Origin: Alistipes sp.
Lineage (GTDB): Bacteria; Bacteroidota; Bacteroidia; Bacteroidales; Rikenellaceae
DNA length: 64,000 bases
NCBI GenBank assembly: GCA_020026375.1
Contig: JAHHQN010000003.1
Span: 83,248 to 147,247 of the forward strand
Direction of reading: 5' to 3'
In this document: piece by piece, positions 27,134 through 36,055 of the stretch
How positions within the stretch are numbered: position 1 is the stretch's first letter
How the letters are laid out: every line of letters begins with the position of its first letter
Notes under the pieces: model-generated
What the model was told of the DNA's origin: nothing
What the model saw: only the letters and a program-made list of their open reading frames with translations
Databases searched by the model: none
Position numbers and translations under genes: made by a program

Positions 27134-28084
27134 TTACAAAGATAGAAAAAAATCGCCTTGATATGCACCCGATTGCTCCAAACTTTTCTCGAGAAGCGAT
27201 AATAATTGGTCATTTCGTATCAAACCCCAGTTGGGGCCGTAGTGATAGCGGGGCGGAGCCTCCGAAGCGAAGCGTTCGACCACCAGGTCGGGACGCAGGC
27301 GGCGGAGAATCTCCGTGAAGAGGGCGATGTATTCGTCGAGCGTCCAGAAGCGGAAGTGTTCGGGGTGGAGGTCATATTCGCGCGCCATGGCCGTGCCGCG
27401 GAAAATCTGCAGCTGGTGGAACTTGACGGTGGTCAGCGGCAGGGCGTTGATGGTGTCGGTCTGGGCGATGAGCATCTCGTCGCTCTCGCCCGGCAGGCCG
27501 AGAATGAAGTGTGCCCCCACATGCAGGCCGCGTGCGGCGGTCATCTCCACGGCGCGTCGGGCGCAGTCGAAGTCGTGGCCGCGGTTGATGGCCCTCAGTG
27601 TGGCGTCGGAGGTCGACTCTATGCCGTACTCGATGGCCACATAGCGGTTGCGTGCCACTTCGGCGAAGTAGTCGAGCAGCTCCTCGCCGATGCAGTCGGG
27701 ACGTGTGCCGACGACGATGCCGGCCACCCCTTCGTGGCGGAGGGCCTCGTCGTAGCAGCGGCGCAGCTCGTCGAGCGGCGCGTAGGTGTTGGTGTAGGAC
27801 TGGAAGTAGACCAGAAACTGCGAGGCGTTGCGGTAGCGGCGGCGGTGGAACTCCACCCCTTCGTCAATCTGTTGCGTGATGCTCTTTTCGGGCAGGCAGT
27901 AGGAGGGGGTGAAGGCCTCGTTGTTGCAGAACGTGCAGCCGCCCGTCGAGATGCGTCCGTCGCGGTTGGGGCAGGTGAATCCTGCGTTGACGGCCACCTT
28001 CTGCACACGGCCGCCGAAGAGCCGCCGGAAATAGGCGGCATAGGAGTTGAATCGTCTGTCGTCTCCCCACGGATACATAGTCAT
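27134..28084 (-). CDS. TIGR01212-family radical SAM protein (YhcC-like)
   Basis: A 316-residue radical SAM protein. The cluster motif is C-x9-C-x2-C (NAGFTCPNRDGRISTGGC then TFC), the elongated form of the TIGR01212/Elp3-like group, followed by the GTRPDCI and EYGIES segments. The reaction is unknown. The start at 28084 (MTMYPWG) overlaps the stop of the upstream nuclease gene by one base (TGATG); the longer in-frame upstream extension lies inside the nuclease gene and is not credible. Confidence 0.9.
   Translation of the reverse strand: MTMYPWGDDRRFNSYAAYFRRLFGGRVQKVAVNAGFTCPNRDGRISTGGCTFCNNEAFTPSYCLPEKSITQQIDEGVEFHRRRYRNASQFLVYFQSYTNTYAPLDELRRCYDEALRHEGVAGIVVGTRPDCIGEELLDYFAEVARNRYVAIEYGIESTSDATLRAINRGHDFDCARRAVEMTAARGLHVGAHFILGLPGESDEMLIAQTDTINALPLTTVKFHQLQIFRGTAMAREYDLHPEHFRFWTLDEYIALFTEILRRLRPDLVVERFASEAPPRYHYGPNWGLIRNDQLLSLLEKSLEQSGAYQGDFFLSL
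27137..27144 (-). promoter_or_regulatory. Candidate -7 element of yitT
   Basis: TATCTTTG on the minus strand, 29 bases before the yitT ATG and inside the last codons of the preceding gene. No clear TTTG partner. Confidence 0.45.
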
Positions 28085-29148
28085 CAGAATTTCCAGAATG
28101 ATACATCGAGACGCTCTTTGGGGGCATTGGGCAGGTTGGTGAAAAACCGCTGCCCGGTAATCTGCTCCAGACGCGCCACACTCATGATATACTTGCGGAG
28201 GTTTTTCTCCCCCTTGTAGGGCTTGTGTTCCAAAAGCCATGCCGCACACTCCAGCTCCTCGGGGCGCAGCTCGCCGAGCGGACGCCCCGTGTGACCCGAG
28301 CGCGAGCGAATCATCACCTTGTAGAAATGGGTCGGCACGGCCACATAACGGCCGTCGCGGTCGGTGGTCGAGGTGCGGTAGTCGGCAAAGTGTGCGCCCG
28401 TGACCACATAGAGCGTGTCGGGGGTCTTCATGGCCAGCTCCTGCACCTTGCGCTCGAAGTACGACCACATGCCGGCGTTGAATCCGTTCTGGATTTGCGG
28501 CGTCATGTTGGTGAAGTAGAACGTCTGGGCGTTCGACCCGCGGGTCGAGATGCGGTCGCCCGAGGCCACCATGTGGCCGCGCGAGTATTTCTTGCGGTAG
28601 GCACTGCGCAGGTCGGGCTGCTGGCGGAGCGACACCTTGGGGTCGAACTGCCAGTCGTTGGTGCGCTCCACGCGTTTCTCGACATAACAGCGGTGCATGG
28701 GGGCGGCCACCCACAGGGCGCAGCCGGCCTTTACACTGTAACACACCGTGTAGTTGCGTGCCGCGTGGCCTCCGGCGCGGAGGTCGGGACACGAGTGGGT
28801 GATGTAGAGATAGTCGCCCGCGCGCTTCTGGTCGAAGGGCAGCTCCAGCCAGCCCGTGTAGCCCTGCAAGGCTCCGTCACGCTCCGTGGCGGCAGGTGTC
28901 GCGGCAGGACGCGAAGCGGGGTCACCCTTCGAAGGGGCGGTATTGCCTTTCGGAGGGGTGGGGTTACCTTTGTGTGGGGCGGTCTGTCCCTTGCGGGGGG
29001 TGTCGGCCTTGGGGTGTTCAACAACAGAGGAAGAGACCGGGCGGCTCTCTTTCTCTGCAAGATAGCGGTAATCCTTTTCGAAGCTGCATGTCGACAGCAG
29101 GAGTACCAGACAGGCGATTAAAAGGGCTCTCGATCTCTTCCTCTTCAC
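28084..29148 (-). CDS. Exported DNA/RNA non-specific endonuclease (lipoprotein), copy 1
   Basis: A 354-residue beta-beta-alpha-metal nuclease. The signal is lipoprotein-like (ALLIACLVLLLSTCS). Residues about 45-90 are a low-complexity Pro/Lys/Gly linker built from repeats of the type PxKGN/D. The nuclease domain carries YSRGHMVASGDR, corresponding to the DRGH motif with the catalytic histidine (first Asp replaced by Ser), and NMTPQIQNGFN, supplying the metal-binding Asn. It should degrade extracellular or periplasmic nucleic acid. Only 31 bases separate it from the related upstream nuclease, suggesting tandem duplication. Confidence 0.9.
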   Translation of the reverse strand: MKRKRSRALLIACLVLLLSTCSFEKDYRYLAEKESRPVSSSVVEHPKADTPRKGQTAPHKGNPTPPKGNTAPSKGDPASRPAATPAATERDGALQGYTGWLELPFDQKRAGDYLYITHSCPDLRAGGHAARNYTVCYSVKAGCALWVAAPMHRCYVEKRVERTNDWQFDPKVSLRQQPDLRSAYRKKYSRGHMVASGDRISTRGSNAQTFYFTNMTPQIQNGFNAGMWSYFERKVQELAMKTPDTLYVVTGAHFADYRTSTTDRDGRYVAVPTHFYKVMIRSRSGHTGRPLGELRPEELECAAWLLEHKPYKGEKNLRKYIMSVARLEQITGQRFFTNLPNAPKERLDVSFWKF

Positions 29149-29179
29149 TATACTGATATATTATATCTGTTTCTCGGTT

Positions 29180-30775
29180 TTACCAGTTCCAGTCACGTGT
29201 GTTGTAGCTGTTCTTGGGGGCATGGGGAACGTTGGGGAAGAACTTGTGGCCGGTGAGTTTCTCGACCTCCGCCACGGTCTTGAACATGCCGTGCGATTCG
29301 AAGCCGTCGGGTCTTATCACTTCGCCCTTCGAGTAGCTCTTGTGACGTACCCAGATGACGATGGCCTGCAGTTCGTTCTCCGAGCAGGCGCCGACCCATT
29401 TCTTGACACCCTTCTTGGCCTTGAGCAGTACGGTGTAGTAGTGGGTGGGAATCTCCGTGCCTCTGACGTAGTCTTTCTTGATGCTGGGATCCCAGTAGCA
29501 ACCTACAATCTGATAGCAGGTATCCGAAGAGTTTCTCCACTGCTTGTCCACCCAGTCCTCGGCGGTGTTCCACTGACCGCCACCGCAGTTGAAATAACCG
29601 TTAGAACCCAGCTGGGGGCCGATGTTCGAGTAGTAGAACACATCGTGGTTGGTCTCGACGTATTTGTTGCGCTCGGCCGAACCCAGCATGTGACCGCGGG
29701 TGTAGCCGTCCCATTTGCCGTTCTGGTTGCATTTGATGAGCGGGTCGTTGCGGTACTTGTCGTGACGGCCCGAACCTGCGTAGCACATGTGGAGCGGTGC
29801 TGCCACCCATACGGGACAGATCTTCGACTTCGAGTAGCAGGCGGTGAAGTTACGCATCTTCTGGCTGCCGACCTTGAAGTCGGGGCAGAGGTGGTAGGCG
29901 TAGAAGTACTCCTTGTCCTTCTTGCTCAGGTCCTCCGAAGGAAGTTCGGCCCAGCCGGTGTATTTCATGTTGGGGTCGGGGGTGGGGTCTACCTCGCCGC
30001 CGCCTTCGTGCTTCTTGGTGGTGAACTTGGACAAAATGCTCTCGTAGCTCTTCTCGCCGGCCTTCACCTGCAGCTTGTACTCGTAGGCAGTCGCCTCTGT
30101 AAGGCCTGTTACGGTGGCCGATACCTTCACGGTGCCGGCTGCCAGTACCTCGGCGTTGAGCGAGAACGACTTGGCCTCGGCGGCCTTCACCTCCTGGAAT
30201 ACGTTCTCGCCCGTCTTGCGGTAGAGGAACGCATAGGAGAGGGTCTCGTCGCCCTTGTAGCTAACCTCGCAATAGAGGGTGGCCGAAGTCTCGGTAATCT
30301 CGGCCTCGGGAGCCGTGGGAGTGGCGATGGTGGGCTTCTCCTCGGGAGTGGGTTCCGGATCGGGATCGGGACCCGGTGTGGGGTCACTGCCTTCGAGTGT
30401 GGTGGCCATCACCTTCTGACCCTCGGCAATCTTCGAACCGAAGTCGATGATGGGATAGAGGGCATAACGGGTCTGGGAGGTGAGTCCCTTGATGTCGGCC
30501 GACATCACACCCTCGCTGACCTCACCCTTGGCGAAGCGGAAGACGCCCTGCTCGGCACCCTCGATGGCCACATATTTGAATCCGGCCTGATTGCCGTTGA
30601 GTACCGACTCGTTGATGGAAGTCGTACACTTGATTTTCAGTGAATTGGCGGTTACATTGCTGATTTCGGGAGCACCGAACCAGTCGCCGTCGTACTTGAA
30701 ATCGTCCTCATCGCACGATACGAACATCATGGCCACGGCCATGAGTCCCCAAATGAAAAATTGTTTCATCGTCAT
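29180..30775 (-). CDS. Exported DNA/RNA non-specific endonuclease (lipoprotein), copy 2
   Basis: A 531-residue lipoprotein (signal LMAVAMMFVSC followed by acidic DEDD, the Bacteroidetes surface-export pattern). Residues about 30-130 and 150-250 are beta-rich, fibronectin-III-like, separated by an acidic Pro-rich linker. The C-terminal nuclease domain has YTRGHMLGSAER (catalytic His) and YYSNIGPQLG (metal-binding Asn). It shares the YTGWxELP and VAAPxHxCY segments with the downstream nuclease, so the two are paralogues. An in-frame ATG at 30769 is an equally good start. Likely role: cell-surface DNA or RNA breakdown for nutrients. Confidence 0.9.
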   Translation of the reverse strand: MTMKQFFIWGLMAVAMMFVSCDEDDFKYDGDWFGAPEISNVTANSLKIKCTTSINESVLNGNQAGFKYVAIEGAEQGVFRFAKGEVSEGVMSADIKGLTSQTRYALYPIIDFGSKIAEGQKVMATTLEGSDPTPGPDPDPEPTPEEKPTIATPTAPEAEITETSATLYCEVSYKGDETLSYAFLYRKTGENVFQEVKAAEAKSFSLNAEVLAAGTVKVSATVTGLTEATAYEYKLQVKAGEKSYESILSKFTTKKHEGGGEVDPTPDPNMKYTGWAELPSEDLSKKDKEYFYAYHLCPDFKVGSQKMRNFTACYSKSKICPVWVAAPLHMCYAGSGRHDKYRNDPLIKCNQNGKWDGYTRGHMLGSAERNKYVETNHDVFYYSNIGPQLGSNGYFNCGGGQWNTAEDWVDKQWRNSSDTCYQIVGCYWDPSIKKDYVRGTEIPTHYYTVLLKAKKGVKKWVGACSENELQAIVIWVRHKSYSKGEVIRPDGFESHGMFKTVAEVEKLTGHKFFPNVPHAPKNSYNTRDWNW

Positions 30776-30837
30776 TCTATAATATTGTTATTCCTATTTT
30801 TATTTGTCGTCCGCCCGCGGGGGCGTGTGTGGTGGGG

Positions 30838-31290
30838 TTACTCCTTGTTCTTCGAATCCATCCAGATGGTCACGGGTCCGTCGTTGACGAGTGCCACCTT
30901 CATGTCGGCACCGAAAACGCCTGTGGGTACCTCTCTGCCCAGCAGCTCCTCCACTCTGCGGGTGAACCGTTCGTAGAGGGGTTTCGACACGGCTTCGGGT
31001 GCAGCCTTGATGTAGGAGGGGCGGTTGCCCTTGCGTGTGGCGGCCTGAAGCGTGAACTGGCTCACGACCAGCACCTGGCCGTCAATCTGTCTGACGTCGA
31101 GGTTCATCACCCCTTCGGCATCGTCGAAGATGCGCAGGCGCGAGAGCTTGCCGGCCAGATATTCGATGTCCTCCTCGCCGTCGTCCATGCCCACACCCAC
31201 AAAGACCAGAAGTCCCTGTCCGATTTGGGAATGTAGCTCGCCGTCGATGGTCACCGAGGCCTCTCTGACACGTTGGATAAGAAGTCGCAT
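30838..31290 (-). CDS. dtd: D-aminoacyl-tRNA deacylase
   Basis: A 150-residue protein that removes D-amino acids (and glycine from tRNA-Ala) from mischarged tRNA. Both active-site motifs are present: SQFTLQA at residues about 78-84 and the Gly-cisPro-containing NDGPVTIWM at about 136-144. It is the last gene of a cdd-rluA-dtd unit, 13 bases after the rluA-type gene. Confidence 0.97.
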   Translation of the reverse strand: MRLLIQRVREASVTIDGELHSQIGQGLLVFVGVGMDDGEEDIEYLAGKLSRLRIFDDAEGVMNLDVRQIDGQVLVVSQFTLQAATRKGNRPSYIKAAPEAVSKPLYERFTRRVEELLGREVPTGVFGADMKVALVNDGPVTIWMDSKNKE

Positions 31291-31303
31291 AACGGTCGGG
31301 GGT

Positions 31304-31990
31304 TTACAAATCCTTGAAGAATTGCCACAGGTTGTCGCCCTCGGGTACGGGAGCGGTGACCGTGACGGGTTCCTTTCTCACGGGGTGGACAAATTCCACA
31401 CGGCGCGAGTGGAGCGAGATGCCGCCGTCGGGCAGCGAACGCTTGGCGCCGTACTTCAGGTCGCCGCGAATCGGGCAGCCGATTTTGGAGAGCTGGGCGC
31501 GAATCTGGTGGTGGCGTCCGGTGAGGAGCTCCACCTCGACCAGCGTGTAGCGTGTACCCACACCGGCCACACGGTAGCGCAGACGTGCCTCCTTGCCCTC
31601 GGGTTTGGGGGTGTCGTAGGCCTTCGACTTGTTGAGTCGGGTGTCGCGCACGATGTAGTGCTTCAACTCTCCGCTCTCGGGCGAGGGAGTCGCTTCGGTG
31701 AGTGCCCAGTAGATTTTGTGAATCCTGCCCTCACGAATCATCTCGTTGAGACGCGACAGCGCCTTGGAGGTCTTGGCAAACAGCACCACGCCGCTCACCG
31801 GGCGGTCGATGCGGTGGACCACACCCAGAAACACCTCGCCGGGTTTGGCGTCGCGGCATTTGATGAAGGCCTTTATCTGGTCTTCGAGTGCGCTCTCGCC
31901 CGAGGGGTCGGGCTGCACCAAATCGCCGCAGTGTTTGTTGACCACCAGCAGGTGGTTGTCCTCATAGAGTATGTCTTTTTCGCTGAACAT
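31304..31990 (-). CDS. RluA-family pseudouridine synthase
   Basis: A 228-residue enzyme with the catalytic segment VHRIDRPVSGVVLFAKT (the Asp of HRxDR attacks uridine). There is no N-terminal S4 domain, so it resembles the short RluA/TruC-type enzymes acting on rRNA or tRNA; the exact target base is not evident. The gene lies between cdd (10 bases) and dtd (13 bases). Confidence 0.93.
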   Translation of the reverse strand: MFSEKDILYEDNHLLVVNKHCGDLVQPDPSGESALEDQIKAFIKCRDAKPGEVFLGVVHRIDRPVSGVVLFAKTSKALSRLNEMIREGRIHKIYWALTEATPSPESGELKHYIVRDTRLNKSKAYDTPKPEGKEARLRYRVAGVGTRYTLVEVELLTGRHHQIRAQLSKIGCPIRGDLKYGAKRSLPDGGISLHSRRVEFVHPVRKEPVTVTAPVPEGDNLWQFFKDL

Positions 31991-32000
31991 GTCCCGAATC

Positions 32001-32456
32001 TTAGAGTTTGAAGGTGAAGGGGAGAAGGTCGGCTGCCGTGTCGACCACCGACGAGGTGCCGTTGCCGCTCATGATGACGCGTATGGGCGAACCCTGACGG
32101 CGTTCCACGTCGACCAGCACCTGACGGCACTGACCACAGGGGTAGACCTCTCTGTCGGAAGGAACCGAGGCGATGGCCAACGCCTCGATGGGGTCGTCGG
32201 CATAGTTGGCTTCGGCGTAGAAGAGCAGTGTGCGCTCGGCACACAGACCCGCGGGGTAGACTTCGCTCTCGAAGTTGCTGCCGTGGAGAATCAAGCCGCT
32301 GCGCAGACGCGCCGCCGCTCCCACATGGAAATGAGAGTAGGGGGCATGAGCCTTACGGGTCGCGTTTTGTGCCTCGATAATCAGCTTTCTGTCGGCTTCG
32401 GGCATTGCGTCCAGATGGTCGTAATGCTCGTAATTCAAATTTACCTGCTTTTTCAT
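32001..32456 (-). CDS. cdd: Cytidine deaminase
   Basis: A 151-residue zinc deaminase converting cytidine and deoxycytidine to uridine forms. The motifs are AGLCAERTLL (Cys zinc ligand and catalytic Glu) and PCGQCRQVLVD (two Cys ligands), the CAE/PCxxC signature. I chose the ATG at 32456 (MKKQVNLNY); the 19 upstream in-frame residues would overlap the promoter at 32483-32490. Confidence 0.95.
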   Translation of the reverse strand: MKKQVNLNYEHYDHLDAMPEADRKLIIEAQNATRKAHAPYSHFHVGAAARLRSGLILHGSNFESEVYPAGLCAERTLLFYAEANYADDPIEALAIASVPSDREVYPCGQCRQVLVDVERRQGSPIRVIMSGNGTSSVVDTAADLLPFTFKL

Positions 32457-32482
32457 GACTCCTCTATTTAGTAAAAGGGAAA

Positions 32483-32514
32483 CAAAGTTACGCCAAAATA
32501 ACGAGATTAGCAAA
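32483..32514 (-). promoter_or_regulatory. cdd operon promoter (TTTG-N20-TAACTTTG)
   Basis: TTTG (32514-32511), 20 bases, then TAACTTTG (32490-32483) on the minus strand, 26 bases before the cdd ATG. Both boxes and spacing fit the Bacteroidetes consensus. Confidence 0.75.
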
Positions 32515-32546
32515 AGGCGGCGGACTTTTCTTGCCGTCGCGGCACA

Positions 32547-32580
32547 AAAAAAGAGACGTTGCGAAGGACGTCTCTTTTTT
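32547..32580 (-). terminator. Intrinsic terminator after the SIMPL-domain gene
   Basis: 13-bp perfect stem (32547-32559 with 32568-32580; core GAGACGT) and an eight-base loop with A/T tracts on both sides. It separates the SIMPL gene from the cdd promoter on the minus strand. Confidence 0.88.
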
Positions 32581-32617
32581 AATAATCTTTACGAATCCGT
32601 AATCCGTTGTCTTTCAG

Positions 32618-33322
32618 TTATCTGAGCAGGAATTTGGTCTGCACGGAGTATTCGAGTTTGATGGTCTTGAACTCCACGACTTCGTCCTCGACGCACTCCT
32701 CCTCCATGGCGGCATCACACACCGCACCCTTGGCCATGAAGTTGCTGCGCACGAAGGCGGCATTGTTGTAGAGTCGGGGGGTGAGGTCGTTGTTCGAGTC
32801 CCAGATGTAGAAGCACATGCCCAGCTTCTGACCCACGGCCTCGGCCAGCGCCGTGGCGGTCTGACGGGCGTTCTTGACGGCCTCGATGCGCAGCTCGTCG
32901 GTCAGGGCCTTGATGTTCGACACCGACACTTTCTGAATCGACACATTCGAGATGCCCAGCTTGTCCAGAGCCTGCTGCACGGCGGTGAGCTGCTGTGTGG
33001 AGGTGAGTTTCAGCTGGTACTTGGCCACAGCCACCGAACTCTTCTTCTTGAAGAACTCACTGGCCAGATTGGCCAGCTTGAGTTGCTTGTCTATGCCCAG
33101 TGTCTTGAGGGCGGCGACCATCTCCTGCTGCTGCCGCTCGACCGATATCTTGCCTTTCGAATCCTTCTCGTTGATGATGATGGAGAGGTAGAACTCGTCG
33201 GGCATTACCTCCCGCTCGGCACGTCCCATCACCTGAATCTGGGGAATCTCCTCCTCCCGTTCCTGCGCCGCCGCGGGCAGGGCCAGCACGGCGATGGCGA
33301 ACAATAAAAGTAATCGTTTCAT
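32618..33322 (-). CDS. Exported SIMPL-domain (DUF541) protein
   Basis: A 234-residue protein with a cleavable signal peptide (LLLFAIAVLALPAAAQE). The rest matches SIMPL/DUF541 proteins such as YggE and Omp28/BP26: an early VMGRAEREVMPDEFYLSI segment and an alternating beta-strand pattern. YggE is linked to oxidative-stress tolerance, but the molecular activity of the family is unknown. It stands alone between its own promoter and terminator. Confidence 0.87.
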   Translation of the reverse strand: MKRLLLLFAIAVLALPAAAQEREEEIPQIQVMGRAEREVMPDEFYLSIIINEKDSKGKISVERQQQEMVAALKTLGIDKQLKLANLASEFFKKKSSVAVAKYQLKLTSTQQLTAVQQALDKLGISNVSIQKVSVSNIKALTDELRIEAVKNARQTATALAEAVGQKLGMCFYIWDSNNDLTPRLYNNAAFVRSNFMAKGAVCDAAMEEECVEDEVVEFKTIKLEYSVQTKFLLR

Positions 33323-33359
33323 AAGCTCAATTTTTTATGTCTGATGACACATCTTCTGC

Positions 33360-33367
33360 AAATATAA
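33360..33367 (-). promoter_or_regulatory. Candidate -7 element of the SIMPL-domain gene
   Basis: TATATTTG on the minus strand, 37 bases before the ATG at 33322. No TTTG is found at the expected -33 distance. Confidence 0.45.
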
Positions 33368-33449
33368 CGCAAAACCGCCATTGTTTGGTATGAAAAAAGG
33401 ACGGAAATTGCTTCCGTCCCTTGTATTTCGTCGGCCGGTGGCCGTGAGT

Positions 33450-34862
33450 CTACCGTCTTTCGAGCTTGACGACGTTCTCCACATGGTGGGTGTGGGGGAA
33501 CATGTCGACTGGCTGCACGGCGATGACCTTGTAGTAGTCGTCGAAGAGCGCCAGGTCGCGTGCCTGGGTGGCGGGGTTGCAGCTCACATAGACGATGCGG
33601 TGGGGCGCCGCACGCTTGATGACCTCGATGACCGGTTCGTCGACACCCGCACGCGGCGGGTCGAGGATAATGACGTCGGGACGGCCGTTGCGTGCCACGA
33701 AGGCATCGTCCAGAACGGCCTTCATGTCGCCGGCGTAGAACTTCGTGTTGGTGATGCCGTTGATGGCCGAATTGACCTTGGCGTCCTCGATGGCTTCGGG
33801 AACGTACTCGATACCCACCACATTCTTGCAACGTGCGGCGCAGAAGTTGGCGATGGTACCCGTTCCGGTGTAGAGGTCGTAGAGGGTGTCGCCCTCCTTC
33901 AGGTCGGCGAACTCGCGCGTCACCTTATACAGCTCGTAGGCCTGCTTCGAGTTGGTCTGGTAGAACGACTTGGGGCCTACCTTGAATTTGAGTCCCTCCA
34001 TCTCCTCGACGATGTGGTCCTTGCCGCGGTAGCATACCGCCTCGAGGTCGCCCACCGAGTCGTTGAGCTTGGTGTTCACCACATAGAACAGCGACGTAAT
34101 TTGGGGGAACTGCTCCGTGAGGTGGTCGAGCAGGGCGGTCATCTGAGGACGGTTCTCCTCGCCGAAGACCACGATGACCATCACCTCGCCGGTCGAGGCC
34201 GTGCGGATAATCATGTTGCGCAGGAAGCCCTCGTGGGTGTGGGCGTTGTGGAAGGTGTAGCCCTGCTCCAGCGCAAAGCGCTTGACCTCGGTGCGTATGG
34301 CGTTCGAGGGTTCGGGCTGCAGCCAGCACTTGTCGATGTCGAGCACCTTGTCGAACATGCCCGGAATGTGGAATCCCAGGGCGGGCGAGGCGACGATGTC
34401 GGCATTTTGGGCAATCTCCTCGTGGGTGAGCCAGCGGCGGTCGGCGAAGGTGAACTCCAGCTTGTTGCGGTAGAACTGCGTCTCCTTCGAACCCAGACAG
34501 GGTGCGATTTCGGGCAGCTCGACCTTTCCGATGCGGGTGAGCTGGTCGCGGACCTGCTCGCGCTTGAAGTTGAGCTGCTCCTCATAGGGGAGGTTCTGCC
34601 ACTTGCAGCCGCCGCAGACCCCGAAGTGGGCGCAGAACGGCTCGGAGCGCAGGGGCGACTTCTTCACATAGTTGACCACATAACCCTCCATGAAGCGGCG
34701 GCGTTTGAGTCGTATCTGAACGTCGACCACATCACCCGGAACGGTCATCGGTACAAAGACCACCTGTTCGTTCCAGCGACCCATGGCCTTTCCTTCGGCG
34801 GCCAGCGTCGTTATTTCAAGACCCTCGATCAGAGGGTGGTTGTTTTTCTTCTTTCGTGCCAT
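33450..34862 (-). CDS. rlmD: 23S rRNA (uracil-5-)-methyltransferase RlmD-type
   Basis: A 470-residue RumA/TrmA-family methyltransferase. It has an N-terminal TRAM domain (GRWNEQVVFVPMTVPGD), the [4Fe-4S] cysteines CAHFGVCGGCKWQ near residue 80, an SAM-binding LYTGTGTIANF segment, the VIILDPPRAG motif and the catalytic VSCNPATQARDL cysteine near the C-terminus. The family methylates a uridine in 23S rRNA, and paralogues can differ in target. The long in-frame extension upstream of 34862 overlaps the neighbouring lipoprotein gene in another frame and is not coding. Confidence 0.93.
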   Translation of the reverse strand: MARKKKNNHPLIEGLEITTLAAEGKAMGRWNEQVVFVPMTVPGDVVDVQIRLKRRRFMEGYVVNYVKKSPLRSEPFCAHFGVCGGCKWQNLPYEEQLNFKREQVRDQLTRIGKVELPEIAPCLGSKETQFYRNKLEFTFADRRWLTHEEIAQNADIVASPALGFHIPGMFDKVLDIDKCWLQPEPSNAIRTEVKRFALEQGYTFHNAHTHEGFLRNMIIRTASTGEVMVIVVFGEENRPQMTALLDHLTEQFPQITSLFYVVNTKLNDSVGDLEAVCYRGKDHIVEEMEGLKFKVGPKSFYQTNSKQAYELYKVTREFADLKEGDTLYDLYTGTGTIANFCAARCKNVVGIEYVPEAIEDAKVNSAINGITNTKFYAGDMKAVLDDAFVARNGRPDVIILDPPRAGVDEPVIEVIKRAAPHRIVYVSCNPATQARDLALFDDYYKVIAVQPVDMFPHTHHVENVVKLERR

Positions 34863-34880
34863 TGTTGTGTGTTTTGGGGG

Positions 34881-34888
34881 CAAAGATA
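34881..34888 (-). promoter_or_regulatory. Candidate -7 element of rlmD
   Basis: TATCTTTG on the minus strand, 18 bases before the rlmD ATG at 34862, overlapping the gap after the neighbouring lipoprotein gene. No clear -33 box. Confidence 0.5.
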
Positions 34889-34900
34889 CTACTTTTTCAC

Positions 34901-36055
34901 TTATGCCTGAGGGTTGTCCGTGTTTTTCTTGTCGCGCGCCCGCTGTCTCACGCCGCCCAGCCAGAAGCCCAGAGCGAAGGGTACGCCCAGCAGCACGAGT
35001 ACTCCCGTGACGATGAAGAACAGGGCCTTGCCGATGAGCGAGGGTATGGCGTCGAGGGTGGTGGTCACCAGCGAGTGGGCCGAGTCGTTGAACTGGGTGA
35101 TGAGGGCCTGCCGCTCGGCGGTGATGTAGTGTTGCAGCTCCATGCGCTGGCGGCTCATGTCGGCGAACGAGGTGTCGATGGCCACCTGCATGGCATCGAG
35201 AATGTCGTGTACCTGTTTGTCGAATTCGGCCAGTGCCTTGTCCGAGATTTCGGGCAGATGCTCCGTGACGGTGACGATGCGCGAGAAGTGGTGCTCGAGG
35301 GTGTCGATGCGCGCCCCGAGGGCCGAACGCGTGCTGTCCTGCTGCAACTGGAGCTGGAAGATGTCCTTCGACCAGCCCACCGAGTTGGCAATCTGACGGG
35401 TCTGTCCCGTCAGACGGTCGTTGACGTCGGAGATGACCTCCGAGATGGAGCCGGCTGCATAGGAGACCTCCATGCCGTTGGCCTTGAGGAACTCTATCCA
35501 TGCCAGTGTGGTGTTGACGGCCTCGTCGCCCTTGTCGGAGGGGTTCTCCTCGATGATTTTGTCGACGAAACGCTCCATGAGGTTGTAGCGTTCGGCGGTG
35601 AGCGACTGGCGTGCCAGCTTGTGGGCGCGCTTCTCGAGACGCAGGGTGGTGGTGCGTGCCAGATGGCTGTAAGGGCCGAAGAGCAGCGAGTCGGGAGTGG
35701 CCTGCAGGGTGGTGTTCATGCGGCGGCACAGAATCCAGGTGTCGGCCAGCGACACCTCGGGAATCGACTGCATGGCGGCCGTGACGGCGGCTTTCGTGGC
35801 GCGCATCTTCCAGCGTATGGCGGCCACACGTATGTCGAGGTCGTTCGAGGAGTTGACGATGGAGTCGGCCGTCTGAGCGATTTCGGCCGACATGTCGTGG
35901 TAGAATCCGCGCGTCATGAGACGAGTCTCGGAGTCCTGTTTGGAGAGGGGGTCGCCTGTCGACACCGCCACCTTGAGCAGCGAGCAGGACATCATCGTCA
36001 GGGCGGCACACAGCGCCACCGCCCATCGGAACATCAAATATCGGTTTGTTTCCAT
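34901..36055 (-). CDS. Unknown lipoprotein with C-terminal membrane segment
   Basis: A 384-residue protein I do not recognise. It has a lipoprotein signal (AVALCAALTMMSC), a long helix-rich region (residues about 40-330, rich in Ala, Glu, Arg and hydroxyl residues with heptad-like spacing), and one strong membrane helix at about residues 341-367 (ALFFIVTGVLVLLGVPFALGFW) followed by a basic tail. The layout (lipid anchor, helical stalk, C-terminal transmembrane helix) would suit a protein spanning between two membranes, but that is conjecture. It lies upstream of rlmD with 38 bases between the genes. Confidence 0.75.
   Translation of the reverse strand: METNRYLMFRWAVALCAALTMMSCSLLKVAVSTGDPLSKQDSETRLMTRGFYHDMSAEIAQTADSIVNSSNDLDIRVAAIRWKMRATKAAVTAAMQSIPEVSLADTWILCRRMNTTLQATPDSLLFGPYSHLARTTTLRLEKRAHKLARQSLTAERYNLMERFVDKIIEENPSDKGDEAVNTTLAWIEFLKANGMEVSYAAGSISEVISDVNDRLTGQTRQIANSVGWSKDIFQLQLQQDSTRSALGARIDTLEHHFSRIVTVTEHLPEISDKALAEFDKQVHDILDAMQVAIDTSFADMSRQRMELQHYITAERQALITQFNDSAHSLVTTTLDAIPSLIGKALFFIVTGVLVLLGVPFALGFWLGGVRQRARDKKNTDNPQA

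Noticed and set aside
34884..34912. TACTACT at 34886 near rlmD considered as a fourth copy of the locus motif
   Set aside because: The sequence 16 bases downstream does not contain TTGTTAT, and the gene is unrelated.
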